Shown: positions 32,696 through 41,070 of the stretch, piece by piece
Layout of the letters: each line of letters starts with the position of its first letter
How positions within the stretch are numbered: position 1 is the first letter of the stretch
Origin: Clostridium sp.
GTDB taxonomy: Bacteria; Bacillota; Clostridia; Lachnospirales; Lachnospiraceae
Direction: 5' to 3'
NCBI GenBank assembly: GCA_023664605.1
Contig: JAMPFF010000013.1
Location: 1 to 64,000, forward strand
DNA: 64,000 nt
Notes under the pieces: generated by a model
Databases searched by the model: none
Seen by the model: only the letters and a program-made list of their open reading frames with translations
Told to the model about the DNA's origin: nothing
Program-made: the position numbers and the translations under genes

Positions 32696-33691
32696 ATGTT
32701 ACATATAGTGTTGCTGATTTTGAAAATAATAGGAATCATAATAGGCGTCCTGCTTGGCCTTATCCTTTTAGGGATTTGTCTTGCCCTGTTTGTTCCCGTC
32801 CGCTACAGGATAGATGCAAAGCGTGTGGAGGGAGAGGGAAATCCGCCGGTAGAGGTCAGCGCAAAAATTACCTGGCTTTTGCATATTATCAATATCAGGG
32901 CCGGTTATTCCACGCAGCTTTGGGCAAGGGCGCGGATATTTATTTTTACCGTGTTCAGGCTGCCGAAAAAGGAAAAGGCGCATAAAAAGGCAAAAAAACA
33001 CAAAACCCGGAAAGCCGATGCGCCCCGTGAGGATGTAAAAGGGCAGGAATCCGATACACCAAAAGAGACTTTACAAGAGCAGAAAGCGGCTGCGCCGCGA
33101 GAAAGCAGTGATGAACAGAGTACTGGCGCACCACAGGAAACAGACGCTAAATGGGAAACAGACGGCGGACAGACGGCGGACGCTATAGAGCCGGAAACGT
33201 CCGAAAAGCCGCCCAAAATTTCCATAAAAGCGCGTATTTCACGCTGGATAGCGAAAATCTGCGGCATCTTTCAAAATATATGGTACACAATTAAGGGAAT
33301 CTGTGATAAAATAAAAAAGATACGGGAAAATATAGAATACTATTGTAATGTTATACAAAGCGAAACATTTAAACAAAGCTATTCTTTATGTAAGGAAGAA
33401 CTGATTCGTATTTTTTCTTATATAAAACCGCGAAAATTTCAGGCTGACCTGGTAATCGGCACGGGCGACCCGGCATCTACGGCCGATATTCTGGCCTATT
33501 ACGGAATGCTGTATCCGCTTATCGGCGGGAATGTGAACATCACACCGGATTTTGACGAAAAGAGAGTCGAGGGCGATGTTCATATCAGAGGAAAGATAAA
33601 ACTGTTTACGTTTATAAGGGCCGCGGTTCGTATTTATTTTAATAAGGATATCAGAAAATTACTCAAACTGTTTAAAAAGGAGGACGCATAA
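32696..33691 (+). CDS. DUF2953 membrane protein (YtfI-like)
   Basis: The 331-residue protein has a strong N-terminal membrane segment (ILKIIGIIIGVLLGLILLGICLALFVPVRY), a long acidic and basic low-complexity linker (about residues 100-165), and a C-terminal region with ADLVIGTGDPASTADILAYYGMLYPLI, the DUF2953 signature. In B. subtilis YtfI (DUF2953) precedes YtfJ (GerW), and the same pair is found here with abutting genes. That family is tied to spore germination through GerW, though its own job is unclear. The linker is repetitive, rich in Ala, Pro, Glu and Lys. Confidence 0.82.
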   Translation: MLHIVLLILKIIGIIIGVLLGLILLGICLALFVPVRYRIDAKRVEGEGNPPVEVSAKITWLLHIINIRAGYSTQLWARARIFIFTVFRLPKKEKAHKKAKKHKTRKADAPREDVKGQESDTPKETLQEQKAAAPRESSDEQSTGAPQETDAKWETDGGQTADAIEPETSEKPPKISIKARISRWIAKICGIFQNIWYTIKGICDKIKKIRENIEYYCNVIQSETFKQSYSLCKEELIRIFSYIKPRKFQADLVIGTGDPASTADILAYYGMLYPLIGGNVNITPDFDEKRVEGDVHIRGKIKLFTFIRAAVRIYFNKDIRKLLKLFKKEDA

Positions 33692-34093
33692 ATGGCAGAG
33701 AATAATTTTACCGGTGTAATAGAATCCCTTATGAAAGGGATGAATGCCGTTTTATCGACAAAGACGGTCATAGGAGAGGCGACGCAGATTGGAGATACCA
33801 TTATCTTACCGCTTGTGGACGTTACATTTGGCGTCGGCGCAGGCGCGAGCGCGGCGGATAAGAAAAACGGCGGGGGCGGCGGATTTTCCGCGAAGATGAG
33901 TCCGAGTGCGGTGCTGGTTATCAAAAACGGCTCGACGAAACTTGTCAATATCAAGAACCAGGATACGATTACGAAAGTCCTTGACATGATTCCCGACATT
34001 GTGGATAAATTTACCGCGCCGAAAGAAGAAATGATAGCGGATGACGCGGCAGTGGATATCGCTTTCCCGGATGAAAATAAGGAAAATTCATAA
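33692..34093 (+). CDS. gerW: GerW-family sporulation/germination protein (YtfJ)
   Basis: The 133-residue protein has the YtfJ/GerW features: FTGVIESLMKGMNAVLSTKTVIGEATQIGDTIILPLVDVTFGVG, then a glycine-rich stretch (KKNGGGGGFSAKMSPSAVLVI). GerW is needed for normal spore germination with L-alanine in Bacillus. The gene abuts the DUF2953 gene with no gap. Its presence, with SpoIID, supports an endospore-forming organism, although GerW homologues also occur in non-sporulating relatives. Confidence 0.92.
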   Translation: MAENNFTGVIESLMKGMNAVLSTKTVIGEATQIGDTIILPLVDVTFGVGAGASAADKKNGGGGGFSAKMSPSAVLVIKNGSTKLVNIKNQDTITKVLDMIPDIVDKFTAPKEEMIADDAAVDIAFPDENKENS

Positions 34094-34171
34094 GAGGTAA
34101 GGCTTCTTATGCCGCACACCAACGGCATGTTTGCTGCATATGATAATAAAAAGCATAAACAGGAAGAGTGT

Positions 34172-34312
34172 ATGAAGAAATTGATTGGACTTGTAGCATT
34201 TTGTGTTGCGGCGGGTATGCTGGTTATGCTTTTTATGACGAATCGTTTTGTGGGATTTATTTTGATTGTATTATTAATGTTAATCGGTTATAATTTTTTT
34301 TGCTGTGACTAA
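34172..34312 (+). CDS. Short membrane protein, 46 residues
   Basis: From the ATG at 34172, preceded by AGGAAGAG, the frame reads a basic MKK start and two hydrophobic segments (LIGLVAFCVAAGMLVMLFM and VGFILIVLLMLIGYNFF), ending in CCD. A longer frame from 34109 adds 21 polar residues without a good ribosome site. It looks like a small two-helix hairpin membrane protein. Nothing more can be said of function. It follows gerW by about 80 bases. Confidence 0.55.
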   Translation: MKKLIGLVAFCVAAGMLVMLFMTNRFVGFILIVLLMLIGYNFFCCD

Positions 34313-34329
34313 GTTTGTACCTTTCAGCC

Positions 34330-34388
34330 CCCAATATTGCAGACTGGGCGGAAAGCATGTTTATTAGATGAAAAAGGCATAGGTAGTT
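34330..34388 (+). repeat. Leader motif before the J-domain gene
   Basis: ATTGCAGACTGGGCGGAAAG followed by CATGTTTATTAGATGA matches the orphan copy at 2686. The ATG at 34357 opens only Met-Phe-Ile-Arg-stop. A second AAAAAGGCATAGGTAGTTATG then leads into the J-domain gene. Confidence 0.5.
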
Positions 34389-35060
34389 ATGATGGAAGAA
34401 AAAATGGTAAGTGACGATATGATAAATGACGCTGTAAGCGAGGAAGCGGTCAATGAGGAGGCTGTCAATAGCGATGCAGCAGATAACCATTTGGCAGAAA
34501 GTGGCGATGCTGCGGGCAAAAGTATAGAAAATATAGAAGAAATACTAAAAAACGGCTCGCAGGATGAACTGAATAAGTTAAAATCGTGGCTGTTTCGGGA
34601 GAATGTCAGGCTGATAACGGCGGCCAGGGAACTGGAAGAGAATCAGGAACAGTTTGCCAAGGAAAAAGAGCAGTTTCAGGAGGAAATGAAAGCGTTGAAC
34701 CGCAAAATGTCTGTAGAAAAACAGCGGTTAAAAGATGACGCTCTCTTTTTCGAGAAAAAAATGGATATTTTAAAAGGCGGCTTCGAGCAGCTCGATATGG
34801 ACCGCAGGCGTTTAGAAAAGGAACGCGCTAAAATGGAGGCGCAGAGGGAAGTTATGGAGCAGCCCTCCTATGGCATGGGAAGAGACGTTTCCGCTTTCTT
34901 TAGAGGCGTGAAAAATCCGCTTGCGTTAAAAAAACGTTATAAGGATTTGATTAAGATTTTTCATCCCGATAATGTAGCGGGGGATAAAGAGATTATTCAG
35001 ATGATTAATAAAGAATACGAAAATTTGAAGAGTGATTATGACATTGGAAAATGGGCGTAA
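34389..35060 (+). CDS. Coiled-coil protein with C-terminal J domain
   Basis: The 223-residue protein has an acidic start (about residues 1-45), a long coiled coil (about 60-155, rich in Glu, Lys and Gln) and a C-terminal DnaJ-like domain: NPLALKKRYKDLIKIFHPDNVAGDKEIIQMINKEYENLKSDY. The HPD tripeptide that stimulates Hsp70 ATPase is intact. Classical DnaJ has the J domain at the N-terminus and zinc fingers; neither holds here, so this is a specialised co-chaperone or J-like protein. Similar proteins occur in Clostridia, with no known client. A hairpin terminator follows. Confidence 0.8.
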   Translation: MMEEKMVSDDMINDAVSEEAVNEEAVNSDAADNHLAESGDAAGKSIENIEEILKNGSQDELNKLKSWLFRENVRLITAARELEENQEQFAKEKEQFQEEMKALNRKMSVEKQRLKDDALFFEKKMDILKGGFEQLDMDRRRLEKERAKMEAQREVMEQPSYGMGRDVSAFFRGVKNPLALKKRYKDLIKIFHPDNVAGDKEIIQMINKEYENLKSDYDIGKWA

Positions 35061-35070
35061 AAATATAAAA

Positions 35071-35100
35071 AAGACATGATATCGAATGATATCATGTCTT
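35071..35100. terminator. Terminator between the J-domain gene and rpmB
   Basis: AAGACATGATATC, a GAAT loop, GATATCATGTCTT: a perfect 13-bp stem. The minus strand continues in TTTTTTATATTTTT, so it mainly ends rpmB; the plus side has a short T run. Confidence 0.9.
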
Positions 35101-35117
35101 TCCTATATCTGCATTAC

Positions 35118-35303
35118 TTAAGCTCTTTCAACTTTTCCGGATTTTAAGCACTGTGTGCATACATGCAATTTCTTGGATGCACCGTTTACTTTGCATTTTA
35201 CATTCTGAATATTAGAATGCCAGATTCTGTTAGATCTTCTATGAGAATGGCTGACGTTATTTCCGAAATGAGCGCCTTTACCACAAATATCACATTTAGC
35301 CAT
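35118..35303 (-). CDS. rpmB: Ribosomal protein bL28
   Basis: From the ATG at 35303 the 61-residue product reads MAKCDICGKGAHFGNNVSHSHRRSNRIW, then NVKCKVNGASKKLHVCTQCLKSGKV, the Firmicute bL28 pattern. The four cysteines (CDIC and CTQC) mark the zinc-binding C+ form. TTAGGAGGTGCAAAG precedes the start. Its own promoter is at 35359-35387 on the minus strand. Confidence 0.96.
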   Translation of the reverse strand: MAKCDICGKGAHFGNNVSHSHRRSNRIWHSNIQNVKCKVNGASKKLHVCTQCLKSGKVERA

Positions 35304-35358
35304 CTTTGCACCTCCTAACAATTTATCGATTCTTTGTCTGAAATGAAACAACATTTGT

Positions 35359-35387
35359 ATAATATCAGAAATGAAGAAAGATTGCAA
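35359..35387 (-). promoter_or_regulatory. rpmB promoter
   Basis: On the minus strand: TTGCAA (35387-35382), 17 bases, TATTAT (35364-35359), 56 bases before the rpmB start. Confidence 0.65.
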
Positions 35388-35444
35388 GCATAAATTTCAT
35401 AAAAATCCCATTTCAAACTACGGAAACTTCACAAGAAAAAAAAC

Positions 35445-35473
35445 TTTACTGATAGGGGAATTCATGATAGAAT
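35445..35473 (+). promoter_or_regulatory. Probable pckA promoter
   Basis: TTTACT (35445-35450), 17 bases, TAGAAT (35468-35473), about 50 bases before the pckA start. Other AT-rich hexamers are close, so the choice is tentative. Confidence 0.4.
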
Positions 35474-35526
35474 TGTTTAGAATAAATTTTTCTAAAATTT
35501 ACAATTATGGAAGAGAGGTAAAAGAT

Positions 35527-37131
35527 ATGGCAGTAATCGATTTGAGCAAGTACGGTATTACCGGAACAACGGAAATCGTACACAATCCTTCCTTTGACGT
35601 ATTGTATGAGGAAGAGACAAAGTCCGGACTGGAAGGCTATGAGAAAGGTCAGGTAACGGAGCTTGGCGCTGTGAATGTTATGACCGGTATTTATACCGGA
35701 CGTTCTCCGAAAGACAAGTACATAGTAATGGATGCAAACTCCAAGGATACCGTTTGGTGGACGTCAGACGAGTACAAGAATGATAACCATCCTATGACAG
35801 AGGCTACATGGGCGACTGTAAAGGACATTGCAAAGAACGAATTGTCCGGCAAGAGACTCTTTGTTGTAGACGCTTTCTGCGGAGCTAACAAAGATACCCG
35901 TATGGCTGTCCGCTTTATTATGGAAGTTGCATGGCAGGCGCATTTTATTAAGAATATGTTCATTCAGCCCAGTGATGAGGAACTGAAGAACTTCGAGCCT
36001 GATTTTGTTGTTTACAATGCTTCCAAAGCAAAAGTTGAGAATTACAAAGATTTAGGCTTAAATTCCGAGACTTGCGTTGCTTTCAACATTACAAGCCGCG
36101 AGCAGGTTATTATCAATACATGGTATGGCGGCGAGATGAAGAAAGGTATGTTCTCCATGATGAACTACTATCTGCCTTTGAAAGGCATTGCTTCCATGCA
36201 CTGTTCCGCAAATACGGATATGGACGGCAAGAATACGGCGGTATTCTTCGGACTTTCCGGAACAGGAAAGACAACGCTTTCCACAGACCCTAAGAGACTC
36301 TTAATCGGCGATGACGAGCATGGCTGGGACGATAACGGCGTATTCAACTTTGAAGGCGGATGCTATGCAAAGGTTATCAACCTGGACAAGGATTCCGAGC
36401 CTGATATTTACAATGCAATCAAACGCGACGCTTTGTTAGAGAACGTTACCGTAGATGCAAACGGTAAGATTGATTTTGATGATAAGAGCGTAACGGAGAA
36501 TACTCGTGTTTCTTATCCGATTAACCATATTAAGAATATTGTACGTCCTGTATCTTCCGCACCGGCAGCTAAGAACGTAATCTTTTTGTCAGCGGATGCT
36601 TTCGGCGTACTTCCTCCGGTATCTATCCTTACGCCGGAACAGACGCAGTATTACTTCTTGTCAGGTTTTACTGCTAAGTTAGCCGGTACGGAGCGTGGTA
36701 TCACAGAGCCTACGCCTACATTCTCCGCTTGCTTCGGTCAGGCGTTCTTAGAGCTTCATCCTACAAAATACGGTGAAGAACTTGTTAAGAAGATGCAGTT
36801 AAACGGCGCTAAGGCGTATCTGGTAAATACCGGATGGAACGGCACAGGCAAACGTATTACCATTAAAGATACCCGCGGTATCATCGATGCTATTTTGAAT
36901 GGTGATATTTTAAATGCGCCTACCAAGAAGATTCCTTACTTTAACTTTGAAGTTCCTACAGAACTTCCCGGCGTAGACACGAATATCCTTGACCCTCGCG
37001 ATACCTATGCGGACGCTTCAGAATGGGAGACCAAGGCAAAAGATTTGGCGGGCAGATTTGTGAAAAACTTTGCAAAATATGAAGGCAATGATGCAGGTAA
37101 GGCATTGGTTGCAGCCGGTCCTCAGGTATAA
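35527..37131 (+). CDS. pckA: Phosphoenolpyruvate carboxykinase (ATP)
   Basis: This 534-residue enzyme interconverts oxaloacetate and PEP with ATP. The ATP-type signature is complete: [36 protein letters not shown], the kinase P-loop [11 protein letters not shown], and [23 protein letters not shown] with the metal-binding Asp. [11 protein letters not shown] and TRGIIDAIL follow. The start at 35527 has GAGAGGTAAAAGAT upstream; 52 extra residues from 35371 are rejected. In fermenting anaerobes this enzyme often runs towards oxaloacetate, which would feed the decarboxylase pump at 2.8-8.1 kb. A strong terminator follows. Confidence 0.97.
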   Translation: MAVIDLSKYGITGTTEIVHNPSFDVLYEEETKSGLEGYEKGQVTELGAVNVMTGIYTGRSPKDKYIVMDANSKDTVWWTSDEYKNDNHPMTEATWATVKDIAKNELSGKRLFVVDAFCGANKDTRMAVRFIMEVAWQAHFIKNMFIQPSDEELKNFEPDFVVYNASKAKVENYKDLGLNSETCVAFNITSREQVIINTWYGGEMKKGMFSMMNYYLPLKGIASMHCSANTDMDGKNTAVFFGLSGTGKTTLSTDPKRLLIGDDEHGWDDNGVFNFEGGCYAKVINLDKDSEPDIYNAIKRDALLENVTVDANGKIDFDDKSVTENTRVSYPINHIKNIVRPVSSAPAAKNVIFLSADAFGVLPPVSILTPEQTQYYFLSGFTAKLAGTERGITEPTPTFSACFGQAFLELHPTKYGEELVKKMQLNGAKAYLVNTGWNGTGKRITIKDTRGIIDAILNGDILNAPTKKIPYFNFEVPTELPGVDTNILDPRDTYADASEWETKAKDLAGRFVKNFAKYEGNDAGKALVAAGPQV

Positions 37132-37163
37132 TTAGTTATCATAGCAAAAAGCAATATGCACCA

Positions 37164-37196
37164 AAAGGGATATATATCATATATATCCCTTTTTTT
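37164..37196 (+). terminator. pckA terminator
   Basis: AAAAGGGATATATA, TCA, TATATATCCCTTTTTTT: a long stem followed by Ts, 30 bases after the stop. Confidence 0.92.
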
Positions 37197-37221
37197 GGTT
37201 ATATTATCGCGTAAATAGTAG

Positions 37222-37250
37222 TTGTATTTTCGCTCCCACTTGGATATAAT
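37222..37250 (+). promoter_or_regulatory. 6S RNA promoter
   Basis: TTGTAT (37222-37227), 17 bases, TATAAT (37245-37250), placing transcription start at about 37257, exactly where the RNA closing stem begins. Confidence 0.75.
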
Positions 37251-37256
37251 AGAATT

Positions 37257-37446
37257 AACCTGGGATGCACGATAATTCTTGTTATTTTGAACCTACAGTT
37301 ACTTTAAACGGGATTCCTACATCGTTATGTGGATGTCAGGCCTCCGGTTCGTTATGAACATTGTGCAGTGGAAGGCAGAAGCATAGCTGCGGTTACCCAC
37401 CTAGCTATAGCTAGGAGTCAAAATACAGGATTCGGCATTTTGGGGA
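37257..37446 (+). ncRNA. ssrS: 6S RNA
   Basis: The transcript of about 190 nt folds as a long rod: its 5' end CCTGGGATGC pairs with GCATTTTGGG at the 3' end (with G-U pairs), and TATTTTGA (37281 on) pairs with TCAAAATA near 37417. The centre holds the unpaired-rich region and an apical stem. Length, closing stem, own promoter and terminator, and a sequence that I recall from clostridial 6S RNAs (GTGGATGTCAGGCCTCCGG, GTGCAGTGGAAGGCAGAAGC) support the call. 6S RNA binds the housekeeping RNA polymerase holoenzyme and mimics an open promoter. Confidence 0.82.
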
Positions 37447-37461
37447 ATATACAAAAGAAGA

Positions 37462-37490
37462 AGCAGTCGTTATGACTGCTTTTTCTTTTC
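37462..37490 (+). terminator. 6S RNA terminator
   Basis: AGCAGTC, GTTAT, GACTGCT and a T-rich run (TTTTTCTTTT). It lies between the 6S gene and the SpoIID-like gene. Confidence 0.85.
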
Positions 37491-37510
37491 ATAAACAAAA
37501 AGGAGACTGC

Positions 37511-39784
37511 ATGAGGGGAAAGGTAAGAAAAGAAAATCTGAATAATCTGCTGAAACTGCTGGCGATTATAGCGGGCATGATTTTCTTATTCTGGCTGTGG
37601 CTGCACCGGATGGAGTCCGGTGGGAGGCTGGAAGAGCCGGAGGGGGAAAAGATAAGCATAGAAGATGTACAAATCCTATTACAGGCGTTACAGCTGCCCG
37701 TTACGATAGAGGAGGAAAACGGCAGGGAAACGGAAGAAAATCACGAAAACAACGGAAGTGAAAACAGCGGCGGCGGACAGATAAATCTTACATATAAACA
37801 GTATAAAAATATATATGAACAGATAGGAGGCGCAGAGAAGCAGATACCGGATTTTGCGGGGAAATACGAAGAGGAACACGCGCTTTTAAAGGAGGACTGG
37901 TATCAGGCGTACCAGTTTATGCTTGCACATTATGACGCCCGTTCGTCCGTCTGGAAAACAACAGTGTTTATTTTAAAGATAAACGAGCAGGAAAAGAAAG
38001 CGTACACGCAGAATAACGAATATATATACTGTTCCTCTTCCTTTGCGGATTCTACCTTTTCCAAAGAAGAAGTCTATGTGAAAGATAATGAGCTTTTAAC
38101 AAGCATCCGCGTTCTGGACGAGAAAACGATTCTGGAAAATGTCTGGGTCATGGAGGTGTCGGATGATAACGGCGCTGCTACGCTGGAATGTTTTTACCAC
38201 CAGTTGACGTTTCCGGTAACGACGAAAGAAGAGGCGGCGCGGGAACTTATTGCGGATTTGACCTTTGAAAATCAGAAATTGATACGGATACAGCAAAAAG
38301 AGGAAAAAATCCGTGGAAAACTGTTAAGCGTATCAACAGACAGCATCGAGGTGGAGGGATACGGCGTATACGAAACGGACAAAAATCTGGAGGTCTATAA
38401 GCTTTGCGGGACACTGGAGGCTAAAAAAAAGACGGATTTAATGATTGGCTATGACTATACGGATTTTGTTGTCTGGGAAAATAAAATCTGCGCCTGTCTC
38501 GTTTCCAGAGAGGGAGAAATAGACCAAATCCGTGTACTATTAAAAAATACGGCGGACGGCGGCTATTACTATGAAGAGGCGTCCGTTACGGTAGACGGGG
38601 AGCAGACGAAAATACGCGCCGACGAATTACAGGACGGAGAGCGGCGGGTTTTTCAATGCCAGGCATTGACCGATAAAGTCAAACTGGAAATTGCGGGAAT
38701 TTCAAAAGAAGAACCGTATTACAGGGGCGCGCTGGAGTTTTATAAAACGCCGCAGGGCATGGTGATTATCAATGAACTGCCGTTAGAAGAGTATCTGTAT
38801 GCCGTCGTGCCAAGCGAGATGCCTGCGTCCTATCCGAAGGAGGCACTAAAAGCGCAGGCAGTCTGTGCCAGAACTTATGCGTTCCGTCATATCTTACACG
38901 CCTCCCTTGCCGGTCTGGGCGCGCACTTAGACGATACGACGTCCTATCAGGTCTATCATAACATTGCGGAAAATGCGGCGACTACCACGGCGGTGAAAGA
39001 GACAAGCGGGATGATGTTATATTATCAGGGGCAGCTTGCGGACAATTATTATTATTCCACTTCCTGTGGTTACGGCACGGATACGACGATATGGAAATCG
39101 GAAAGCGGGGAGGCGGTTTCCTATATCAAACCCGGAAAGCTGGCACCGGAAGAGGCAGCACAAAATGCAAAAAGCGCGGAGGAAATGGCAGAGGAAGAAA
39201 ATTTCGCCGAATTTATCCAAAGCGTAGACGGGAACGATTTTGAAAGCGGGGAAGCCTGGTACAGATGGCAGTACCGGGTGGAGGATATTGATATGGATGC
39301 CATGTTGGAACGGATAAAGGAGCGGTACCGGGCAAACGGGGCGCTTATTCTCACCCGGAAGACAAACGCGGATGGGGATTATTATGTATCGGAGCCGATA
39401 GATGATATCGGCAGGTTAAAAGACATTGCCATTACCAAACGGGGCGCGGGCGGCATTGCGGACGAAATGGTGATAACAGGAAGCAAAAAGACCATAAAAA
39501 TCATATCAGAATACAACATCCGACGTATTTTATGCGACGGCGAAAGCATGGTCGTCAGGCAGGATAAAAAAAGCGTAGCGGCCAAAACGCTTCTTCCGAG
39601 TGCGTTTTTTATTATAGAAACTGGAAAATTGAGAGAAGATGTGGTAGGATATACTTTGATTGGCGGCGGCTACGGACACGGCGTCGGCATGTCACAAAAT
39701 GGTGCAAAAGAAATGGGCAGCCGCGGATATGACTATCAGGAAATTTTGAAAAGTTTTTTCGCAGACTGTGAGGTACATGAATGA
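37511..39784 (+). CDS. SpoIID/LytB-domain protein
   Basis: The 757-residue protein has an N-terminal membrane helix ([17 protein letters not shown]), a long extracytoplasmic region, and a C-terminal SpoIID domain: [45 protein letters not shown] at about 418-465, and [24 protein letters not shown] near the end. SpoIID is a lytic transglycosylase of engulfment; the glutamate in PSEM is the catalytic residue known in that family. This protein is twice the length of B. subtilis SpoIID (about 340), so it is a relative rather than a clear orthologue. The start at 37511 follows AAAGGAG. It overlaps the next gene by four bases. Confidence 0.85.
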   Translation: [757 protein letters not shown]

Positions 39785-40638
39785 GAACATTAATGAGACT
39801 GGTTTTAATAGGCAAGGATTTTTCTACGCAGATGACGCGTAAAAATATCAGCGCGTTTGCGGCAAGCGCGGCGTTTTTCCTTTTTTTATCAATGGTTCCG
39901 CTTTTGATGGCGTTGTGCGCCATTCTGCCGTATACGTCTTTGACTGCGGAAAATTTAATTATGGTGATTATGAAAGCAGTGCCGGAGTCGATGAGCGGTT
40001 TTATAGCGAGTATTGTTTATGATGTATATGAGAGAACGGCGGGAACGATTACGGTATTCGCCGTTGTTACCATCTGGTCTGCGGCAAAGGCGATGCTTGC
40101 GCTGATACAGGGATTAAACGAAGTCAATGATATCGAGGAGAAACGTAACTATCTGCTCCTTAGGACAATCGCCTGTCTGTATACGGTGATTATGTTAGTT
40201 GCTATTATTCTTTCTATTTTTATCATGGTATTCGGCAACGTTATTGTTAATATTGCCCTGCATGATTTTCCGCAGCTGCAGTTGGTCGTGCAATTTATCA
40301 TGCGCTTTCGCTTTTTGTTTTCGTGGGTTGTATTAACGCTCATATTTGCGATGATTTATACTTTTGTACCGAGTGTGAAATTAAAGTTTCGCAGGCAGCT
40401 TCCGGGAGCCGCTTTTTCGGCTGTGGTATGGAGTATCGCCTCTTACTTTTTTTCCGTATATGTGGAATATTTCAATGGTTTTGGCACATACGGCAGCCTG
40501 ACAACCATCGTCATCTTGATGTTCTGGTTCTATATGATGATGTATATTTTATTGATAGGGGCGCATATTAACCGTTATTTCGGACCGGTGTATAAATTTC
40601 TGTTCGGATGGCTTGACAAGTCGCACAAAACTCATTAA
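39781..40638 (+). CDS. YihY/BrkB-family membrane protein
   Basis: This 285-residue protein has six hydrophobic segments and the family pattern ISAFAASAAFFLFLSMVPLLMALCAILPY, TVFAVVTIWSAAKAMLALIQGLNEVND and PGAAFSAVVWSIASYFFSVYV, then YGSLTTIVILMFWFYMMMYILLIGA. The YihY/BrkB family was once called ribonuclease BN in error; it is an inner-membrane protein of uncertain function. It overlaps the SpoIID-like gene by four bases (ATGA), so the two are co-translated. The T-box promoter begins within its last codons. Confidence 0.9.
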   Translation: MRTLMRLVLIGKDFSTQMTRKNISAFAASAAFFLFLSMVPLLMALCAILPYTSLTAENLIMVIMKAVPESMSGFIASIVYDVYERTAGTITVFAVVTIWSAAKAMLALIQGLNEVNDIEEKRNYLLLRTIACLYTVIMLVAIILSIFIMVFGNVIVNIALHDFPQLQLVVQFIMRFRFLFSWVVLTLIFAMIYTFVPSVKLKFRRQLPGAAFSAVVWSIASYFFSVYVEYFNGFGTYGSLTTIVILMFWFYMMMYILLIGAHINRYFGPVYKFLFGWLDKSHKTH

Positions 40639-40641
40639 ACT
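40613..40641 (+). promoter_or_regulatory. Promoter of the pheST operon
   Basis: TTGACA (40613-40618), 17 bases, TAAACT (40636-40641), overlapping the 3' end of the BrkB-like gene and leading into the T-box. Confidence 0.6.
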
Positions 40642-40649
40642 AAGAGCTA

Positions 40650-40945
40650 TAAAGAATATAAAGGCTGTGAAAGCGTCAGTAGGGCAGTATTTTCTTACAG
40701 AGAGAAGGAGTCGTCGGCTGTAAGCTCCTTTAAGTTCAGATAGTGTTCCGAATTTCCCGCTGGAGCTGCTTAAGGGAAAGACTTGTGGATTTTTAGAAAA
40801 AGACATAGAAATTCCACATGGTTTAGTACTTTAAGACGTAGGTGTACGTTACACACATAGAGCGTCTGCTTTTTATTAGCAGGAATCTGGGTGGTACCGC
40901 GGTTTATTCGTCCCATATGTCATTTTGGCATATGGGATTATTTAT
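40650..40945 (+). promoter_or_regulatory. T-box riboswitch for phenylalanine
   Basis: The conserved T-box TGGGTGGTACCGCG lies at 40888-40901 and is followed by the terminator stem CCCATATG (40912-40919) / CATATGGG (40929-40936). The apical stem is AAGGAG/CTCCTTT. A GAATTTC segment at 40750-40756 carries TTT/TTC, both phenylalanine codons, in the expected specifier position. Uncharged tRNA-Phe pairs there and with the T-box and allows read-through into pheS. Confidence 0.92.
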
Positions 40946-40982
40946 GTAATAGAAAATTGCTGTAATCGTGGTGGAACGTAAG

Positions 40983-41007
40983 CAAGAATTTACGCAGTAA
41001 ATTCTTG
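40983..41007. repeat. 25-bp palindrome, copy 2
   Basis: AAGAATTTAC, GCA, GTAAATTCTT: a perfect 10-bp stem with a three-base loop, flanked by C and G-like ends. It closely resembles the palindrome at 8145-8169. Confidence 0.75.
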
Positions 41008-41008
41008 G

Positions 41009-41037
41009 AGCGCAAGCCGCTGGGGTTGCGCTTTTTT
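41009..41037 (+). terminator. Second intrinsic terminator between the T-box and pheS
   Basis: AGCGCAA, ten bases, TTGCGCT, then five more Ts. It lies downstream of the T-box terminator and 33 bases before pheS, so read-through RNA meets another stop signal. Confidence 0.75.
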
Positions 41038-41070
41038 ATGTAATAATATGAAAAAGAAAGGAAAGAAAGC

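Noticed and set aside
35371..35526. N-terminal extension of pckA by 52 residues
   Set aside because: It covers the promoter region and lacks family similarity; the start at 35527 has a ribosome site.
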